Positions 57,301 to 64,000 of a stretch of 64,000 bases of DNA are shown one piece after another. Every line of letters starts with the position of its first letter. The stretch's first letter is position 1. The DNA comes from Pyrocephalus nanus (taxonomy: Eukaryota; Chordata; Aves; Passeriformes; Tyrannidae): NCBI GenBank assembly GCA_038380795.1, contig CM076275.1, positions 5,272,501-5,336,500 of the forward strand, written 5' to 3'. Below the pieces are notes generated by a model. The model made no database searches, was not told where the DNA came from, and saw only the letters and a list, made by a program, of their open reading frames with translations. Made by a program: the position numbers and the translations under genes.

Positions 57301-60300
57301 CTGTGGAGCTGCAAACCACCCTGCAGGCATTATCCATGGAGGAGCAAAGGGGGTGCTGTTTCAAGGGGGATATCTGGGTTGCATCTGTCATCTCCTTGGA
57401 ATCTTCCAGGGGGCAGATCCAAGTGTGGATCCATCTCTCCCTTTCCAGTGGACTCTCCCAGTGGTAATCAAACCCCCTGAATCGCAACCCCAATTCTCAC
57501 TCTGATACTCACCCTTTCTACCTAATACAAATTTGAACTGGGGTTTCCTTAGACCAGCTCCAGCTTATCCTTGCCTGAGGTCTAACAGGAGTCCACTGAT
57601 GAGTAGATTTGACTCAGGCCACCCATCATAGTTTTGGGAATAGAGGCTAGTGCTGGTCCTCTGGTCTCTCCTACACTCTGTGCTCCCTGAAGTCGTCTTT
57701 GTGAGGCTGAATGCTGCGTAGTCCCTGCCCTTAGCCCATGGAGCTCATGCTGAGTCAGGTCCCCCACTCCACAAAGCTGTTGTGTGGGACAGATCAAGCA
57801 CGACAGATGGCTAAGAGTGAAGGACTCGAGATTGATGGAAGTGTTGGACTGGAATCCAAGTCTCTTTGGGCCCTTTGTGGGGTAATATCGACTGCTGTGG
57901 CATGCTCCCCTCATTGGCTTCTCACCAAGGATGATGCACGCTGATTCCTACAGGGCACTGCTGACAGATCCCTTGCCCCTTTAAAAGAGATGAAGTCATC
58001 TGCCTCCGAAGCCATCTGGCACCAGGACAGAGTCAGAAGCTCAGTGCAACAGAAGGCTGGGATGTCAGCCCGCGGAGGGGATGTCATCGCTCTACAGACA
58101 GATGGGACCCCGATGGGATGGGGCGAGATGCTGTGCAAGGCCCCAGGAAGAAGGTTTGGTGTTGGAGGGAAGGCAGTGAAGACCTGCAGGCAGAGTCCCG
58201 AGTGTGCCATGGGCCCACTTCCATTGTCTGTGCCGAGCGGAGCCCCACTGGGAGCTGGGAGCTGTGCACTGTCCTGGGAGGACAACGGGCTGTGCCACAG
58301 CTCTCGTCATGGGATGAGCTAGCGAGTCAGCGTGCCTCCTCCTCCCCCTCATCCGTGTGCCCAGAGCAGGCATTAGCTCATCCCGAGCCAATGGTCCTGC
58401 TCCGGATGGCTGATCTCATCGCTGGCGGGGCTGGCGGTGACTGAATCTGGAGCCGCGTGTGACTGCGCTCTCTGCAGGGTGGCCGGCGGGGCAGTGTGGG
58501 GAGTGGAGTCACCACGGCCCTGCAAGGCGTGGGGAAATGATCTCAAGCAAAACTGCCCACCAGACTTGAGTGGGTGGTGGGGGAAGAGGCAAAGTCCTTG
58601 CCCAGCGTGCCAAGGGAACGGCCTCTCGCTTCCAGGTCTGGTGGGAGGTTTCTGATGTAGTATCGCTGACCGTTCCCAGGATGCCTCTTGTATCACAAAC
58701 TCATTAATCCTCCTAGCTTAATTAGTGCAAGAGCTGGCCCTCTTCACAGGACTTTGCTGGGTCATGCTATCATCCACTGGGAATGTGCCAGGCCACCATA
58801 AGTCTTTCTGAGGTTACTGCACTGACCCCCTTCTCCTGAACATGCACTGCAAGGTGTGGTGGCTTCCAGCCAAAGCAGGGACCCAGTAAGTCCCTGCTCA
58901 TGACCCAGTTTCACAGGAAGGAACTGGGGGCTATTGATGTGCTGGATTAACAAAGACATGGCTCTCCACTGCCCTGGCTGCAAAACTAAGCTTCAGCTTG
59001 GTGTTTGTGTAGAAGGAGGAGATAGTGGGGGTGGCAGTGAAGAATGGTGGGGGAGACAACATGGAAATAGGTTGGGTCTGTACTAGGACATGGGGAAAGA
59101 GGACAATGAGTTAATTTGTCTAAAGGGCAGAGCAAGGATGAGAGGTTAAATCACAACCCCTTAAGTTCAGGTGTCTGTCTGGGGAGAATGAAGCATTCCC
59201 AGAAGATGACTGTCTCCCCTCACTGATGCCACACAACCAGCTTGGACTGGATGTTTAACTTTTAGTCCAGTGCACTGGATGGCGTGTTGGGGATTGCACA
59301 GACACTGGGAGATCAGGCACGGGCAGAGCAGGGTCTGTCCGCACTCTTGCTTCACTCAGAGGTCTCCGGTTTGCCCGGCTCAAGCAGAAACCCTTTCAAA
59401 GTGCAGGTTAATTTTCAAGTGTGGAAATAACTTATGTTTGTTCTGGTCTAGCCTGAAAAATCGTGGACCACAAATTCTTTTTCCCTAGGAAAGACCACTC
59501 CTCTACTGCTTTGTCTTTGGGAAAAAAAGTCCTGTTCTACTCCAGCCCAGCTCCTTTGTACTCTACTCTCCTCTGCACTGCGGTGTGTAAATGTTTATCT
59601 GTTAATCTGTTAGCCCTCAGTCCCAGATTTCCCTGCTCCCCTTTCAGATCCTCACTATATACCACTTGTCCCTTGGCTTCGTGCTGAGACCTGACGTCCA
59701 GTCTTGCCTGGCAGAGAAACCAGCCTGGAAGTTCCTTGCTCCAAGGGCATTATAAAGAGGCGCCATTGTGCAACGGAGCCTCGTACCAGGAATACAATCC
59801 ATGTGATGATTATCTCGATACCATCCTCACTGAACCAGGGAAGCCTGAGCCAAAAGAAAAATTTAGAGCTAAACAGCTTTTGTTTACAGGAAGCCAGAGC
59901 ACAGTGTCTGGGCTTGTACCAGTGTAGCAGGAGATGTTGCTATTGTCTCAGACTGCAAAATATTGATGGATGGTGTGTCCCTGAGATTTCCCAGGGATGT
60001 TGTAGGAGCAATTTCCCTAATTTCTGAAGCATCTTGTATAGCAGCCCAAGGGGAATGTTTCCTTTGGCTGACTGGACAGCTAAGCAAGGGTCATCAGCTT
60101 TATTGACTGTTATGTTTGGCCATGGTCACCACAAGCTTTGCAATCTCTGCAGCACTCTCTGTATTGGGACAGAAAAAAGCTGGTCTCAGGCATGTTGTAA
60201 AGGGCAGTGGCCACCAAGGGACACAGTACCAGCAGCCCAAATCACTGTGAATTTGTACTACTGAACAAATCCACTGTCAAAACTCCCGCTGATACCTCAC

Positions 60301-62474
60301 AGGGTGGCAAAGGAGAGGAGACAAACTTCTCTCCCAACAGTGAAGCTACTTTTCAGGAGGTGTTGTCTTCCTTCTGGGTTTACAAAACAATGGTCCTACA
60401 GGCAAAAAGCTGGTGGGCTGCTCTGCAGAAAGGAGCAAAGAGCCTCATCTCCAAGGCTTGTCCTGCTCTGGGATGAGGCAACAAACAACTGAGAGAGAAA
60501 ATCAAAATGTCTGACTGCTCTCCAGATGTGAGGAAGGGCTTGCCCACATCTGGCAGGGAGCGTTTCACAATGGGAACAGCTTTCCTCAGCCCTCGGCACA
60601 CAGCTGAGGGTGGCTGTTGCACCCACAAACAGGATGGTCCAGTTCCTGTGGAGGCAGAAGATCTGTTTGGGCAGTTTGATGAGTCAGAGAACGTTTACCG
60701 AGACCTTTTTTGTGTCAGGAAATGTGTTTTCATGAAAAAAAAAGGAAGAAGTTAAAAAGAAATTGAAAAAAAGAAAGAGGTGAAAGAAGAGAGAAACGCA
60801 GATTGCAGAGGCATTTCACCAACCCAAGCAGCAAATCCTACTGCTGAGGGTATCCAGTGTAGCTGGGACAGTCTGTTTGGGATTCACTGGTGACCCACTG
60901 CCTGCTTTGAAGTGGGTCACATTTGGTAACAGCCCATGGAGCTACAGGTAAGGCTTTGCCCATCATTGAAGCACTTTGTCCAAGCAGGCTGAGAGGTTTA
61001 CCTTTGACTTGTGCTGCTCTGATCTTTATCAGTCCTAGGCTCCTTCCCATCATTTCTGGAACAGGGGAATAAGGGGGCTGACAGTATTCTTGGTATAAAA
61101 CTTGTGATATGAGAGGTAAAGGCTGAGGTGTTGACCCGGGCCCATGACATCCCCCAAATGTTTGCATCCTCCCAGGAAGGCAGGAAGATCTGTTAACCTC
61201 CTTTTCATTGGTGGAGAGACTGAGGCAGGGAGTTGTTCAGCCATACTTACAAATATTTTAAGGCAAACAGGGATTAGGTGGGTGAGAAGGAGCAGAGGAG
61301 AAGGGGCCTGAGGACTTGGAGGTTTGGTGGGGCCAGAAGATACAGGCTAGTGAAGGGCTGCCTTGGAATGTAAGCCTGTCCAACCTCCTTTGCAGAGGTA
61401 AACCCTCTGTTTTGCCATGGCTGGTGAAGGTGCTTCCCAACGCCCTGTCCAGCAGATCCTTCCCCAGTGAGCTGGGCATAAGAACTCCACCGCTTGAGAT
61501 GAAGTCTGGACACGCTGGTGGACGGCAAATGCAACATCTCCTCTGCATTCCCTCTAAACACAGCTTCCCTGGTGCGCCTTGAACCTGTGGGAGATGTGTG
61601 CAGTGAGGTCGTGCATGGCAAGGGAAAGGCAGCAGGCACCTCTTCTTTGCCTGTAACACCAGGCCCTGAGAGGTGCCAGGGCTTTGCTCACGATGCTGAC
61701 TCAGCCCCAGGGTGATGGTGTCCTCTGAGCATCCCCAAAAAGGAGGGGTTTTCATTTTCTGCTATTGCCGGGCTCTCCACCACCCCTGTTGGGTTGGGGC
61801 TTTTGCTCTGAAGCAGCTCTGAGTCTCCACCCTTCCCTCCTCCCCCTCATCTGTGCAGTTCAGGCATAGCATGAGCAAGAGGAAGGGGCAACCTTCATTA
61901 GGATAAATATGAGAGGCACTCTGCCAGAAAGATAAACAGAAAAAGGGCTGGGTGGGAGGTGTGGAGAATCCCTAAAGCTGAGGGGCTTTGCATTAATTAT
62001 CATATTAAAAGCAAAAATACCCATCTTCATTTTCATGCGCGTTCGCTTTAAAAAGAAATAAAAATCCTGCTTAATTGCTCCACTTAATTCATTAAAGGAT
62101 TAAGGCAAAGACTAAAGGAAAAAAGTGAAGTATGATGATGGGTGGTTCTGGCATCGTGCTCCAAACCATCCCTGAGTGTTTTGGAGGGAGCCAGGGTGTG
62201 AACGTGACTGCTGCGCCCGGCGCTCCTGCTCTGTTCCCAGCAGAGCAGGTGAACCCTGGTGCCCAGGAGCTTGAGCATCTTTGGCCATGGGGCCTGGTGG
62301 GTCTCAGGGACACAGCCCCAAGGGCTCCTCCTCACTCAGCAGGTGCAAATCCCCCCACTGAATCCTTTGCAGGAGGCTTTGCAGAGACCTCAGTACACTC
62401 TTCAGCCTCTTTACTAGGCTGCACATCTGACCCGTGAGCCATGCCTGGTACCAAGCCATCCCAGAATCCAGGAG

Positions 62475-62495
62475 TTTCTTTCTTTCTTTCTTTCT

Positions 62496-62525
<30 letters not shown>
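62475..62525. repeat. (TTTC)6 followed by T27
   Basis: Six perfect TTTC units (62475-62498) run into 27 T (62499-62525). On the minus strand this reads A27 then (GAAA)6, the usual pattern of a microsatellite grown from a poly-A tail. Confidence 0.92.
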
Positions 62526-62529
<4 letters not shown>

Positions 62530-62822
62530 ACAGAGTTGAAATGCTGCAGCAGGAGGCAATGTTGATTTTTTGCAAAATGTCCTCTGGATTCATTTGCATT
62601 GAGCTTTAAAAGTAACCCTGGGAGGCTGGTTTATTTCTCAGGCCTATTTTTATTTGAGTTCCCGAAGTTTAGAGGTCGTGTTGATGCATGCCATGCTGAT
62701 GTGGGTCTGCCTGCATCACCTTCAGGCAGGGGCTGTGCTGGCAGAGAAAGGGCATGGGGGAAAGGTGCAGGTGGGGAGGTTGCTGATAGACCCCATCAAG
62801 GGGAGGGGAGTGGCTGGCTGGA

Positions 62823-62847
62823 GGTTAAGGTTAAGTTTAAGGTTAAG
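62823..62847. repeat. Four-unit GGTTAA hexamer tandem
   Basis: Units GGTTAA, GGTTAA, GTTTAA, GGTTAA and a final G. It resembles but does not equal the vertebrate telomere hexamer. Too short to be an interstitial telomere block. Confidence 0.85.
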
Positions 62848-64000
62848 AGCAAGAGAGGAGATTGCCCATCACTTCTCTGAGAGCACTTTGGTGTGGCCAA
62901 AGCCAGGCTGGACTGCTGGTTTTGGAGCAGAAGAATGATAAGGGTAAGTCCAACACTGGTGGGATTAGCTGTGCTGAGGAGTGAAGTGCTGCCACTGGCA
63001 AGGGGTGTGGGGGATCTCACCGAGCAAAGAGCAGCCAGAGCATATCTGTGAAACCACCTTTGAGCTACTACCTTCTCCTGGAGAAGGCTGGTGGCTAAAC
63101 AACTAAACAGGGACTGTGTTTGTGTGCTTGCTGCTGTAGAGCCCCTGAAAACAGATCCTCCCTTCTCGAGCATTTTGTTCACTGAGAAGGTGAAGGTTGC
63201 CTTCTGCCCTGATACTCACGGCTCAGCAAAGGGTTTGGTCGCATGAGGAGGCCAGGACAGTGTGCATTGCCTTCCCAGATCACGCTCCTGCAGGGCCTGA
63301 GGTCACTGTTCCAACACTGCCTCTTCCCAGCTGCCAGCGTGCCCCAAGCCAAGATGGGCTGGGGAGGGGGAGTGAGGTATTGCAACCTGTTCCCTCCAGC
63401 AAGGACTGGGAACACATGGCTCCTGGGCACAGTGGGAGCTGTTGGGATGGAAGCCAGGGTATGGCCTGAAAGGGGAGCAGAGCATCTTCCACTCTGGGGT
63501 GCCCTCAGATCAGTGTGCAACACCTGGAGCAGCTGGCTGGGCTCAGGCAAGGCTGAGTGCCTGGGCAGGGCTCAACCCCTCTGCAGAGCATCCCATGTTC
63601 AGGTGATCAGCCCAGCTTTCTCTCCTTTCTCCCCATGGTTATCCCTCTCCGATCTTGTCGCTGACCGCAAGTGGTGGCAGGTGCCTCGCAAAAAAGCCAG
63701 ATTGGAGCTACAGATTTGTGTGTGTGTGTGAGGGGGAAACGGCAAATCATCCATGAAACAATGTCCCTTGTCAGAGTCTTGGCTCCTGGCAGGAATAATC
63801 TCTCCTCCCTGGGCCACTCAGCCTGGCAGCATGTCTGCCTAATCCTACCCAAATCTGTGGATTGCTCAGCTGTGGGGTGAAAAGAGGTGCTTCTGCATCC
63901 TCTTGGGGAGCTCTTGGGGCTTGTTGCAGCTCTGGAGAAGGAATGGGCAGGTGGTGTGTTTGCATGGGCAGGCACATCTGTACAGGCATATCTGTATGGG

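Larger units (their letters stand above)
53801..64000. other. Intergenic sequence upstream of FAT2, no gene recognised
   Basis: About 10 kb with no splice-bounded coding sequence I recognise. It contains A14 with CAAA-type repeats (54353-54381), a purine-rich run (about 60728-60800), TTTC repeats with T27 (62475-62525) and a GGTTAA tandem (62823-62847). SPARC is the expected neighbour from mammalian gene order (established knowledge), but none of its exons appear. Distal regulatory elements or exons of non-coding RNA could be present and cannot be seen by eye. Confidence 0.65.

Noticed and set aside
53801..64000. SPARC or another neighbouring gene at the right edge
   Set aside because: I looked for the acidic N-terminus, follistatin-like cysteines and EF-hand sequence of SPARC on both strands and saw none. 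The ORFs here are short, overlapping in several frames and without splice-site support.
1..64000. CRISPR array, bacterial operon, prophage, or provirus
   Set aside because: No regularly spaced repeats, no paired long terminal repeats and no retroviral or phage proteins. The structure is a spliced vertebrate gene with introns.

Overview
The window looks like avian nuclear DNA. It carries one large vertebrate gene, FAT2 (FAT atypical cadherin 2), on the minus strand. Two fragments in introns resemble the 3' end of CR1 LINEs (12061-12143 and 17881-17932), the dominant interspersed repeat of birds and other reptiles. The gene is compact, with many introns under 1 kb. I cannot name the species.

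Layout, following transcription from right to left: a probable non-coding first exon with a GT donor at 53215/53214; an 11.4 kb intron 1; then 23 coding exons. The first coding exon is 3.3 kb, with the ATG at 41799-41797 and a signal peptide. Exons 3-9 are small and lie between 38.1 and 25.1 kb. Exon 10 is 4.05 kb (24096-20044). Exons 11-19 (17.8-9.1 kb) encode the last cadherin repeats. Exons 20-21 encode a laminin-G domain and the start of the EGF region. Exons 22-23 encode three EGF-like domains, one membrane-spanning helix and most of the cytoplasmic tail. The last exon is cut by the left edge after 64 bases. All internal exons have AG acceptors and GT donors, and the reading frame and phase carry through without a break, giving about 4,240 residues in the window. 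Human FAT2, from memory, has about 4,350 residues, so roughly 100 C-terminal residues lie to the left of base 1.

The right-hand 10 kb (53.6-64 kb) is upstream, non-coding sequence: simple repeats, G-runs and no gene I can recognise. In mammals the next gene in that direction is SPARC. None of its coding sequence is in the window.

FAT2 is a giant single-pass cell-surface protein. Its extracellular side is a rod of about 34 cadherin repeats followed by laminin-G and EGF modules. In mammals it acts at cell-cell contacts in epithelia and cerebellar granule cells. The most notable points are an intact third EGF-like domain, introns that recur at the same structural positions in different cadherin repeats, strong differences in third-position GC between exons, a stop codon lying directly behind the penultimate donor, and a G-quadruplex-prone block just upstream of the inferred first exon. 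I found no evidence of a new multi-gene system.
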